Below, in pieces: positions 27,510-39,168 of a stretch of DNA of 64,000 bases. The position numbers and the translations under genes are program-made. The notes under the pieces are model-generated. The model made no database searches. It worked only from the letters and a program-made list of their open reading frames with translations, and was not told where the DNA came from. Each line of letters opens with the position of its first letter. Positions within the stretch are counted from its first letter, which is position 1. Origin of the DNA: Sipunculus nudus. Lineage: Eukaryota > Annelida > Sipuncula > Golfingiida > Sipunculidae. The DNA is taken from assembly GCA_026874595.1 (NCBI GenBank), contig CM049306.1, positions 86,997,142 through 87,061,141 of the forward strand, written 5' to 3'.

Positions 27510-28836
27510 AATAATCGTATTTTGCGCAGAAACAAATTGCACAAAAGTTTTCCTATTACACGGTGCGTAAATTGTGTACACACCTGCAGTTATTCACTGG
27601 TAAAAAAGTGCGAATCCAGTTTTGTACATGCATGTATTAAGTTATAACCAAGTGAGACTGTATAATATAAAGACAGACACAGAAAGCGCTTGTTGGCGAT
27701 ACGTTTTAAATCCTCCATAGCCACGTCATAATTAGGCATGGGACAAGTTAGTGCCCTGGTCCTCAGTTTAAGTCAGATTAATTATAATCCCGGTGACAAA
27801 CATGATGACAAACGTTTAGAGAACGTCTCCGTCCCAGCGCCCTTTTGTAGTTTGTGGAGCCTCCGGGAGGTGTCGTGCCAATGTGTCTCACAATCAAAAC
27901 AAAAATGAGAGGCGACCATCAAGCTCTGCCCGTTATCCCACTTACTTAAATGTAAATAACGGCATGAGACACATTTTTATGCTGCCTAAGTGAATATCTA
28001 AATTGTTTGTTGACCTTTGGTCTGATTTAGTCAATTTACAAATGGCACAATTTCTGACCCAAAAAATAGCTAACGATACTTTTTTTCTTGCATTTTACGG
28101 TTTGTTTCAGAGAAGTGTATACTCTGCCATATCAATACAATAACCAAATTTTAAAACCTATTGTTAGCCTATAAACATGGCGACCCTCACTTGTAACAAT
28201 CAACAGTAGTCACAGTCCGACAAAAAGCCTTTTATGTTTACCAAATGTTACCTCCTTCTTCAAGTCCTTATCACAAAAACAGTCAGTGCCTCATTAGATT
28301 TCTTTACTATCAGAATAACTCCCAGTTAACGTTGAGGCAGTAACCTATTATTTAGCAAAAATAGATTCATGGAAACCAGATCACGTTCATATAAACCTGC
28401 CACAGAAGGTTCTTACTGCTTACGATTTTGTTAGATATTCCTGCACTACAGTAAGTGCTTGTTTATATATGTTCTTAATGACAGTACCCAGTTTAACTGA
28501 TAGCTTCTGCTTGAGCAGTGTATTTCAGGTTCACGAGCGAATGTCCGTTTGACCATTTGAATCATATCTAATAGGCGCCGCTGTCTGTTAGACATGGAGC
28601 GTACATAGATGTACCTGACATATAATCAACAAAACATTTATCTGGATGACAAACTTTATTATAATCATAATGTAACAGTATCCCTGGCGCTTAAATTGGT
28701 TTAAACCTGAAAATGCACATTCGTAGATTAATCCACTAAATTGTTTACTTTCGATACTTTCATTTCCCCCTGAGGCCTGTTGCTGTCCGTGCGCACATGC
28801 TATTTGCACCCTGTTACTGATTCCTTAATTACTTAC
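27510..28836. other. No gene recognised (possible intron)
   Basis: If the exon at 28837-29061 joins the exon at 14432, this stretch is intronic. I see no other exon or RNA gene. Confidence 0.4.
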
Positions 28837-29061
28837 CTGTCGTTCTTAATAATACCATGATGCTTAACCTCAGAGAACGCTGACCTGACCGACAATCTAC
28901 AAACGTCACACTTCTTTACTGGCATGATCTGTTTTAGCTTTCCGTGCCGTGTTTGATTAAAGTAATTAAGTCTGAGGCGGTGCACTTGTCTTTGATAAGA
29001 CTCGGCCATCACAGCAAGTGAGACTTGTTTAACATGCTGTGGCGCCATCTGATGGATAATC
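28837..29061 (-). CDS. Candidate upstream exon (225 bp) phase-compatible with the 12806-14432 exon
   Basis: On the minus strand this stretch has a strong donor (ACAG|GTAAGT at 28837/28836) and a plausible acceptor (CTTTCAATTTGTAG before 29061). It is open throughout in a frame reading ...CDVCRLSVRSAFSEVKHHG.... It is 225 bp long and starts and ends in the same phase. Joining its last two bases to the first base of the 14432 exon gives an in-frame Arg codon with no stop. A Met at 29048-29046 (ATGG context) could be the start if this is the first coding exon. Neither half matches a family I know, so the link rests on splice strength and phase, which would match by chance about one time in three. 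The implied intron is 14.4 kb. Confidence 0.4.
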
Positions 29062-30061
29062 CTACAAATTGAAAGAGGCAGCAACTCTTGTCCTGTTTGG
29101 TTTCGATCAACTTTGGATCAAAGTACACGCAGTGAAGTGCAGACCAATATTTGAAAGTTTCAGCTTGTTTGTTAATTTAGTGTTTTTTCTTGATCCTTAC
29201 TAAAATCAACAGATTTTACTTTACTGTTTTACAAAAAAATTCATAAGGAAACCTTGATTTTCCACTGTCTATATTAAATATATTATAGGTAAAAGTAAAT
29301 ATATAACGATAATTAAAACCTTATTCTATACACGTTGAATAACTCATTTTTTTGTATGCACAACAATGGTACAACAAACAGATGTTTTAATTGGATTATC
29401 AATGTACAAAGGTTAATTGTGCATCCTTCGTTAGCTACAACACGTGAGTTCTTTACCTGAAAATAACCCTTGGATAAGTTTGCAACTAACCATTATCTAC
29501 TATCAAAAGGTGTTAGACACTGTTCACTCTATGCACATATTCTTTTATTTTTATAAATAAATTCCTTCATTATATGTTTATACAGGTAATGCCTCATGCA
29601 GGTTGTATTTTTTTATATATATTTTGTACATTTATCCCTGAAAAATGTGACTCCGGTTAAATAAAATAAAACCGTAGGTTATAATCAGATTATATATTGG
29701 GAAGGTGGGGGGGAGGTTCAGCCTATTGATTTTGTATATTGGTTGTACATAATTACAATAGGAGAGCACCACTTAATTTAATGCACGAGATGCACACGCT
29801 GATAATTAAGAAGGGTTTTCTCCAATACGGTGGGGAATTTGAAGGTTCAAAGTAATGCAAAAACACGTCAGCAATGATACCAAACGCTCAAAGTTAATAT
29901 ATTATTTGTATCAAGCCATGCAAGATGAATGCATATACATGCAGTCATAGGTGTGGCATTGTGACACAATGTATTTGCCAGGTCGGGTTGTGTAAGGTGA
30001 GGGCCTCATAGAATAATGGAAAGTGGCCAGGAAAACGTAGTTAATAATATCAATATCATTG

Positions 30062-30669
30062 TGTTAATTGTTTCCATTGATTGTGTTAATCAGTAGATCG
30101 GTTCGTTTACGTAACAAGTATTTGAACCTACTGGAGTACGGTTTATTATGATTAGCTGACAGAAGATTCATGAAGTCTAGAAGCTACTGGAAGGCCTAGC
30201 TGGTAATTTCCATGTAGAAAGTTCCAGGACACTCGTTACTAGAACCTTAGTTGTAGTGCCGATTTATTAGTAGGGCACCGCCGCCTCTGGGGAGTTAGTC
30301 AGAGAATAGAATCGTTCTGTAAGAGGACGTATCGTCACACATAAATTTGCGCTAGGCGGACTGTTGATCGTGTTCCGCGTTAGGACGTTTATTGGTCCTG
30401 GAGATAGTGTTAAATTAGCCGAGGGGGCGTTAAAAATTTTGTGGATTTTGTGTTTATGAAGTTAGAGCCAGTTAACGGCGGGCGAAAGCCAAAGAACTGT
30501 TGCAGAGTTGTATTGTAGGATTGGAGCAAATCTACGACGGCGGTGGCCAAAAGTTGGACGTTTCCGGAATAAATATGTTTTGTTATACCCTAGCCGTTAA
30601 GTGACTTTTCTGGATTTTCTGCGTGAAAGTTCCCGGGAAATATATGTCCGCTGCGTTTGTGGTGAGACA
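30062..30669 (+). mobile_element. Solo LTR, 608 bp, with perfect CATTG target duplication
   Basis: The sequence starts TGTTAATTG and ends GTGAGACA, i.e. TG...CA, and is flanked by CATTG on both sides (30057-30061 and 30670-30674). An AATAAA lies at about 30571 and a CATAAAT TATA-like box near 30340. The U3 part carries a perfect GAAnnTTCnnGAA trimer (30162-30174) and a second cluster with GAA-ag-TTC (30217-30224), both heat-shock-element-like. No internal region, PBS or PPT adjoins it, so it is a recombined solo LTR. It shows no similarity to the LTRs at 25.4 and 39.2 kb, so it is a different family. The lineage is unknown. Confidence 0.75.
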
Positions 30670-30674
30670 CATTG

Positions 30675-33600
30675 CAATACTTTATCAGTTCCTTATGAAT
30701 TATTGCCAGGAGTTTACTTGTGAGTTTACTTATGTTTTCTTTCTACCTCTAGCTTCAATTTAACAGTTGCTCAAAGGGTCAGATCAAAATATAAGCATTA
30801 TAAAATCATATTTTACTTGTTCAACGAAGCATGCAATAAATTAACGGATTTGGGTGTGGTCTGAGAAACATTATTCTGGTTTAAAGTCATTTCAATACGC
30901 GTCTCATTGTCACCAACTTCTAGGTGCAGATAGGCCTACATTCCTACCCGGATAATGTCCTCAGAATATCTTCTTACCCCGTCCCGTGGCATTTTCGAAC
31001 CCTGACTTGTCAACCCTTCCAATAATACCCCGGTACCGATATCAGGGGTGGCCTTTTTTTCATTAAGACTAAAACCCGAATGTCGCAAGCTCGATGACAG
31101 AAATCAAGATGTTGGGTACGAGTCCGGCACTTAACATTTCATAAAATGCTGAGACAGACGACAGAAGATCTAAGGTTAAAATTGTGTGGTTGGTTCTTAG
31201 CGCTAATATGACCTCTTTATTCTTCAATGTCGCCACGACGGTTTCACCAGGGTTTGTTAAATGTTCATGGCAATTTGTTCAGCTGATAAAAAAATCTTGT
31301 TATCCAATACTTTACGATGTGAATACATCAAAGTTATGACAAATTCTGGAAATAGCGTGTGGTAATTTTCCCACTACATTCGCATAGAACTATTTTGACA
31401 AGCAGATTTATAAGAAAAAATTCTGTCATAAATAGCAAGTACATCTGCTCAGCGAGAACTGATTACTAGACATTTGGATAGACCTGTCACCCGATTGTCT
31501 CCAAAACCGTTTACGTTTATTTGTCAAACTGCCGGTATCATTAAATCTGAGCTACATGTAAATTCATACAGCTGAAAGTATAAAGAAACACCAAGTACAT
31601 GTATTGAATTAAACAATTACTTTTAGATTCGTAACAACTCAACACGTGTTTCTTGTACATTTCACTGATTAACACAAAAAAACAAAATTAATAAGTTGTG
31701 TATTCCATTACTCTGTTTGGCTTTGAACTAGTGTGACATAAACAAGTGTCCTGTTTTAGAGGCACAGGTGTAGACACCGTCTCTCAGCTGGGCTCGTTGT
31801 CTTGGAAACAGGTTTGATTGTACTAATCTGGTGAGCGGCTGCGACGGTGTCCCTTTTAGTATTCAGACCTAAGTAGGCCTATTACTGTTTCTCCAGGTTT
31901 GCTGCTTGTTCCTTTAATCATAATTTAAATGCAGTGGCAACTTGTTGATTTGATAAGTGACAGCGTATGTGAACAGGAAACCAAAGTTTTTTTTAGCGTT
32001 ATTTTACTGAATTGCGTCTTCTTAAATCTGATGTCGAAATAAGAATAGATAATCGTGATGAATAAAATTCCGTTTTGTGTACATCCCTTCGCGGCGTGGC
32101 GCTTCATTGGTTGGGGAAACAGCATTTGCTTTGTTTAAAGATGACTGAAATTTGCACTTATACCGTTAAGGAAGTATGATTTCAAATATGATCTTAATTC
32201 ATAATGTATCCTAGGTTTCTTTTTAATGTGGAATAACGTTTCTTCTGACACCATTGTGTTAAGTCCAGAAGAATACATACATTCTGTGATGTCCATTTAT
32301 CCTTGGTTCTGTAACAAATAAAGTTTTATTGAATAAAGATAACTTCTAGGAATTATTTTATAAAGATAAACGAAAACGCGCCAATCCCACCTTGCATAGG
32401 ATGTCCGTTTTGTCTATATCCACGTGTGTATAGCATGTGAGGGGTCCGACACAATGGCCTCCGGTCGTAACCATAAAAAGCCACCTAGGGGAAAATAAGA
32501 AGAATCAGAGTTTTGCAGATGACGAAAGGTTCTCCATATATTAAAAAAACAACAACTATAGTGACCTTTCCGCACATGTGCGATGAACCACGTCCGGGTA
32601 CATTCTTTTCCTGTTTGTCAACACGGACACATGTACCGTGATTACTAACTGCTCGTAGATACACACGCTCATACCACCGTCACGGGGCGTCATAAGAACT
32701 GTCTTAGCTGAAATTACGTACAGTTAGTTAATATGTACGCAGAGTAAGCCATAAATCACATATATTCTACAAATAAGGAAGGTGAATAGCCGGCTTTATT
32801 TATTTGATTGTGTAGTGAAAATAGGGAAGGCTAAATTCCTAATTTTGGCAAAATTACATTCATTCCAACTCGTTCCATTAACGTTCTGCTTGCAGGAGCC
32901 GCTTTTACATTATACAGCGCAAAGCGTCAAGCATGTTCCGACCAATGAGATCGGTAATAGAAAGGGTTCGCCAAGTTCCTTCTAAATTATACTCGCAATA
33001 CCCCGTTTTATTACTATTTACATTATTGTTTTTTATTATTATTTACATTATTAACGAATGTATCGTGACCACTGTATATGACAGTTAACGGAGCGCACAC
33101 ATCCGGGTATATATGCTAAAAACTGCCTAATTTTTATTCAACTGAGTTTCTAGTAACCTATTTCTCTTGCTCCATTCCGACAAAATTTTACTGACTAAAC
33201 GAAATTCAAGCTCAGCTTTTTGACTGAAGCACCAGCGCTACCTTATTTTTTACACTATGTCAGCTTTGGTCCCATCATCCGTATCTTTTCCCTTTGCCAA
33301 AGGGGACGTTTATTGTTTATGAAAAAAAGAACCTCCTCGAGTCAGGAATTGTGGTTCAAGTCCCTCTATGAGAAGAGATTAACTCTTTTTCAGTGTTTCC
33401 CTAAAAATTATTTTAGGTGTAGTCCCCTTTAGGTTGTAGAATTTTCCTTCGCAAGATCTTCTTCTGCATGATACTCCATGTTTGTTCTGAATGTCTGGTC
33501 CTCGGTTATGAATATACTCCGAGTCCATTTATTCATTTCTTTTAATTACTGATGACTATTATCTGAAACTACACTCCATCGCCGTGTCGGCTAGATTTAC

Positions 33601-36600
33601 ATGGTCCTTTCAACAGCGACCGAAGAAAGCCCTGCATGATCCAAGTATCTATGACACGCAGATACAGACAACCGGTGTGGCAAGCTCCCTGTAATAGTCA
33701 CTGAACAGTCCATTAATTACTGGTCAGCCGTTGAAATTGATACGGTATCACCATGGACTCTTGTCTTATATGACATCTGACCCCGTGTTGATTGCACTGG
33801 TTCCTGTTGATGGAGAGACACGTGACCAAGTACTCGGACGAAGAGCAACCGGTTGTGAACGCTCTGCTGCGGTCAGCCTGCGATGACGTCACTGATTATC
33901 CTCGTATCAGCTTAGGCTAGTTCCCTTTCCTCATTTTCGCCTTGTCGTTCACTTTTACATTTAGGGAAATGCAGGACACGGGAACCGGTCTTTTATCGTA
34001 ACGTTAATATCGTCATATATTCTTATTATGCTCTGTTTGGCAGTTTTTTCCCTCTGGCGTGTCTTTGAGTAAGCACTGACATTAGTGAGATTTTTAACGA
34101 TTTAACAACAGCACCGACGTAATTGTATTGAATAAAATTAAGAGTTTTTCCTTGACATGTGGCTAAAATGGCATACTTTAATACCAGTTACTGGTCTTAA
34201 GACGATAAACTTAGAACTATTATTTTAACATCAAGAATATTAAAACTGGTCCACTGATAACAAGTAACTACTTTTTACATATTCCATATATCTGACCGTT
34301 GGTAATCTCAGTTTAGCAACTATTCTAAAAGAGTATTACGACTGTTTTTCGTAATTTACCAATGCTATTTAACGGACTATGCCACATGTGGTTGTGTGTT
34401 GTATTTAAACTGTAGCTTTGCATGACACTCCTCTGGGCAAGATTATTTGATTCTGCCTGCGTGCTGGACGAAGTATATACCCTGAACCAGTCTAAAGACA
34501 CTGTCGAGACAATTTTATAAATATACAGCCCTTTACCTGACACTGAGTAGGCTTTGTCTCAAGAGCTTTGTCTCAAAAGCTTTGTCCACCATATAAAAAC
34601 CACCTCATCAGCCCAGGGTATATACGAAATTGCCTGAAAGCAATGTGGGATTAGATGGAGACATTCCTACTTTTCTTGGAGAAGACGGATAATACTGCAT
34701 ATTCCCTTTCCACGGATATTTTAGCTCGATATATTGCAGATATTCAGTCACTAAAATAAATCCAAGATGTAACTTATCTATATGATCCCAATTAAATAAT
34801 CTTCTCTTTCTTTTTCACTGTAAGTATATTAATGACAAGCTAAACATTTTGTATACATCAAAGACTTGAATAAGGAATTAATGAAGCTCTCTACAACGAA
34901 ACTTACGTATGTGCTCAAGTTCCTTGGCTTTGTAACGAGTGTTTACAGTTGTTAAATGTCGAAGCCATACTTTATAATAACAGAAACATTCACATATAGA
35001 TGCCCACTCTTGCGTCATTCAGGTATGTAGGAAACGCAATAAGACCTTTCCGGCAGGGTTCGAAATACTTTGAAATTTCTACCTTTCGAACGGAAAAGGA
35101 TAAACACTGGTTTGCCTTTCCGCAGAAAAAAAAACCTTTCCGCTGGGGGTGCATCCTACCAGCATATCAAATTTTCTGTCACAGGTCCCTCAGTGTACAC
35201 CTGATCCTGCCATCTTACATGCCATCCTACAAGCACACTTGCGTCCAAAAAGAACTGAATGTTTTCAATTGTAACACTGTTATTCCAGAAACACGATTGT
35301 GTAGTGAAACAGGAAAATATTAGAGATGAGGGCCTAAAAGCCGTGGAGTATAAGAACTTATAGACCATTTTTTTATAGGAAAATATAGGTATTATAGGCA
35401 GTCGCGATGGAACACCACCTGTAAAATACTAAAGTATTTGTTTTTTTTTTGTGTCATGCGTGTTATTACTTATCAGCTACTAATGTGGATAACATCTAGG
35501 TGTTCACCTTTCCAACGGATTGGTACAAAATTAAAAAAAAATCCTTGCTCATGTTTGCCTGTCTGAAACAGGCGGAAAGGCAATATTTCGTGCTCTTTGC
35601 CTTTCGTAATATTTTCACATATTGTCAGGCTCGGATGATTGGAAATCATAACAGACTTACGCAGGTTATATAACAGCGCCTAGGACAGATATTGTAACCT
35701 GGCGGCAAATTATATAACATTACTATATTGAAATGAAGTATAACATTTTATGGATATCATTTACTGATCACGGTTCTTCATTCTCAGACTGTTTCGGACT
35801 CGCCAGGTCTAAATAGGTATTATGCAAAGTCTTACATATCTTTATGTTCTTATATTTATGATCCGGTAGTTCAAGTTAATAAAAAGAAATTCACGAATTA
35901 AACTCATAGATGGGCTGACATCCGCCTTTCCGAACAACCGACGTATTTCACCATATCGGTATCTTTGTATGATATATCGTTTTTATTTGGGACAAAAAAT
36001 AAAGGTATGTTCTCAGGCACGACCCGCGTCAATTTAAACACCGCATCAAAAATAGTAATTTTGATTTTTATCTTTCAAGAAGATGGAATAATAAAATTTT
36101 GATAAGATTTCTTTTGTCATGTATTGATATACCTGTTTAGCAAAAATGTTCTGTTATTATCATGCTTTTCCTTGATCATATGACATTTTTATTGAAACAA
36201 ACAAATAAGGTAAAAAAAAAAAAAAAATCGCCCGCCAGCACTGATTTCTGAAAAAAAGTGCCTCAGCACGACACCTTTTTTTGGCCTTACTGGCCAGAAT
36301 TCACAGGCGGTGCTCTCTTATACCCTTACTTAACGCAAATTTGTCTTACCATCCTTTATATGTATTTGTATCTAATCTAAGTAGCTAAACCTCGACAGTG
36401 GTTCTGTCATGTGATCAAGATATAAACTGGCGCGGACATAATTAACATAAATATAGTATTTAACTGTCTGTAAATGCTGAAAATGTCACAAAGATATATT
36501 ATATACTCAACGGTTGCTGACTTTTATATGAATCATGTCTGTGTAAAAATGCAAAATTAAGCTCAACAGTATAGAGGTAATATATAATTAACGTCAAGAC

Positions 36601-36706
36601 TGCTAGCACATAAACCTCACCTAATCTGAGTCATTCCACAGGCTAAGAAAAACAGCATCACTTTCATTTTTGAATACCTGATATATACCATCAATTCATG
36701 TAAAGC
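30675..36706. other. Long stretch without a recognised gene
   Basis: No conserved coding sequence was found. Points seen: a perfect CRE palindrome TGACGTCA (33884-33891) about 65 bp from an E-box CACGTG (~33820); a repeated GCTTTGTCTCAA phrase near 34551-34590; and recurring CCTTTCCG phrases between 35046 and 35930. Some plus-strand CTTACC or TTTACCTG sites could be minus-strand donors, but no coding frame supports them. Confidence 0.45.
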
Positions 36707-36708
36707 TA

Positions 36709-37069
36709 GCATTCTACACAGTAAGTATGCGTATGCAGCTTTTAAAAGGACGCCTATGATTTCATTCATATGTATGCGTATGCATTACGTATGCAGCAAA
36801 AAAATGGCCTATAGTGTAAAGCTGTATCAGTAAAGTCATCTACCAGAGGAATACGCTATCACTGACGTTATATTTTGGAATTTTCCCGTCCGTTACCATG
36901 GGTATGAGTTTTCAATCGATACCCTGAGCGATCGAAACGTGCTGCATATGCATACGTATATACGCATATGTATGTATGGAATCACTCTGAGAGTATATAA
37001 TGGGTGCGATTCCCAGCTGCATATACGCATACGTAACGCATACGTACTGCATACGCGTGAATGGAATGC
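36709..37069. mobile_element. Palindrome-rich inverted-repeat element flanked by TA
   Basis: The element starts GCATTC and ends GAATGC with TA on both sides (36707-36708, 37070-37071). Inside, imperfect inverted arms are built from repeats of TACGTATGC/GCATACGTA and the phrase TATGCAGC. They sit in two nested sets (about 36709-36736 and 36765-36800 on the left, 36943-36980 and 37017-37069 on the right). It encodes no protein. It lies just upstream of the gag relic and may have disturbed that element's 5' LTR. Confidence 0.6.
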
Positions 37070-37526
37070 TATCTTTACTTTTCAACACAAGGGGGCCACA
37101 TGATAGTGTTCCGGCTTCTAATGTATGTTACAGATGTCTCTTTTATTGTATGCAGTAGTCTTACATGTGTATGTGCAGTGCTAGCATTGACCGTTGCTAT
37201 GACGGCATAGCCCGGCCTACACGTGGGGTCTGACGTGTAAACACAGCGGTCATGCTAGTCTGGGGCTTTCTCGCCTGGTCGAGCCGGGCCGGCATACTTG
37301 CGAACTCTGATATGTAGAAACAAAGCGTTCGTTGTTCTAGATGTTTCCTGTAAAGTGTGTATTATTGGATGATATTAGGTTCCGTAACATAAAATTGGGG
37401 GCTCGTCTGGGATGCTTAATAATAATTTTAAATATTTATTAGGCCTTGATTTAGACACATTGTTTACAACACATTGTTTACAGGACTTATCTCGGTTGTG
37501 TTTTGTTGTTGTTTTAACATCTTAAC

Positions 37527-39160
37527 ATGGCAGATTTCAAACCTGCGACATTTTTTGAATATCCCTGATCAATTTGAACAGTTGACAAAGGAACAGTTGT
37601 TGCGTTTGGGACAACACTTAGAGCTAAGTGTGAAAAAAGCTTTGAGAAAGCCTGATATCATTGCTAAAATCATGCAAGATCTAGTGAGCAAAAGTTTAAT
37701 TGAAGAGACTGAAGTGGAAACATAAAAAAAAATGATAGCCTAGCTATGCAGTTGGAATTAAAAACGTAAGAAATGCAACATGAGCTGGCATTAAAACAAA
37801 TACAACGAGAAAGACAACGAGAAGAGAGGGAAGAACATGAAAGGTTAGAAAGAGATAGGACTAGAAGGAGAAAAAAAATTGAGTTAAAACAACTGCAGTT
37901 AGAAAGACTTAAATTAGAACATGGTCTACATGCTGCCCCAACTCACAGTTTTGATGTTACTAAACACAAACACATCTTTTCAAGAAAAAGAGGTTGATAA
38001 ATATTTCTTACACTTTGAGAAGGTAGCTAAAAATTTTAAATGGCCTAAGGAAAATTGGACTATGCTATAACAAAGTGTATAGACTGACAAAGCCAGAGAC
38101 ATTTATACAGATATTTCAGTAGAAGCTGCTGTTGACTATGACCAGGTTAAACGGCTAATCCTAAAAGGTTATGAGATAGTTCCGGAGGATTACTGCCAGA
38201 AATTCAGAAATTTGGAAAAGCGCAAAGAACAGACCTATGTCGAATTCACTAGGACAAAAGGGCAGTTGTTTGATCGCTGGTATAGTTCTAAAAATGTAAT
38301 GAAAGATAATGACAATTTGCGCCAGTTGATTTTGCTTGAAGAAATTAAGCGCTGCATTAACGCAGATGTTAAAACTTTTCTGGATGAGAAAAGTCCTGAA
38401 ACACTTGACATTGCTGCTGAATTAGCTGATGATTATTCATTAACACACAAAATGTCCTTTACTAGCAAATCAAACCAGTCATTCACAAACAAGAATGTAA
38501 ATCATTATGGTCAAAAGAAGTTTAAAGCGCAATCACCCAGTACAAGTAGTCCTGATAGTTCAGCAAAGTCCAGTCATTTTCAAAGAAAACCTGTAATTAC
38601 TGCAAAAAGGAAGGTCATCTAATATCTGACTGCTGGAAATTTGCAAATAAACCAAAGGGTAAACCTTCTGGTTTTGTTTCAAAATCTATGCATAGCGTAG
38701 TACAAGAGCCTGGCTCTTTTCATGTGGATAGGGGGTACAACTCCTTTATTGACTCTAAAAAAGAGTTTGATGCTACGGAGGCCAACGTGCCGTCTGAATT
38801 CAAAGAAGAATCCGTAGCTTGCGGGGTAAAAACCTCAGTTGATTCCTGCGAGGAATTTAATAAGGCTAGGTCCTTTCAAGACTCCTGCGAGGAGTATTCT
38901 TTAAATAAGGCTAAGTCCTTTTACGACCCTTGCGAGAGTATTTCAATTGAGGCCAGGTCCTCTATGACAAACAGAAGTTTGTTTCTGCTGAGGAAAGTTC
39001 CTCTGTTGACTTCCATGAGGAGTTTGATTGTAATATAAGGATGTAGATTCCTTTAATGACTCTGAAAAAGAGTTTATGACTGACAATATCAGTGTCAGTT
39101 CTTTGTTTGAGGAAACTGAGGTAGTAGATTCCTCTCCTGACTCTGAAATGGAGCTTGAGG
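37527..39160 (+). pseudogene. Broken gag of a Ty3/gypsy-type element
   Basis: Fragments in several frames resemble the gag of invertebrate Ty3/gypsy-type elements. In order they are an N-terminal segment (37527 on, frameshifted in a T run near 37550), a Glu/Arg-rich coiled-coil stretch (about 37773-37960), and a capsid-like block (about 38000-38600). A CX2CX4HX4C zinc knuckle follows at 38592-38633, one frame off the capsid block. An acidic tail has imperfect repeats of a D(S/P)CEE-type motif (38840-38960). At least three frameshifts and several in-frame stops (37723, 37768, within 38060-38085) break it, so it cannot encode a full protein. In an active element gag would package the RNA genome. 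I see no sign of host domestication. Confidence 0.8.
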
Positions 39161-39168
39161 TGAAAAGT

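Noticed and set aside
30140-30700. Heat-shock gene promoter
   Set aside because: HSE-like motifs are present, but the sequence is bounded by a 5-bp target duplication and TG...CA ends, and no coding sequence follows.
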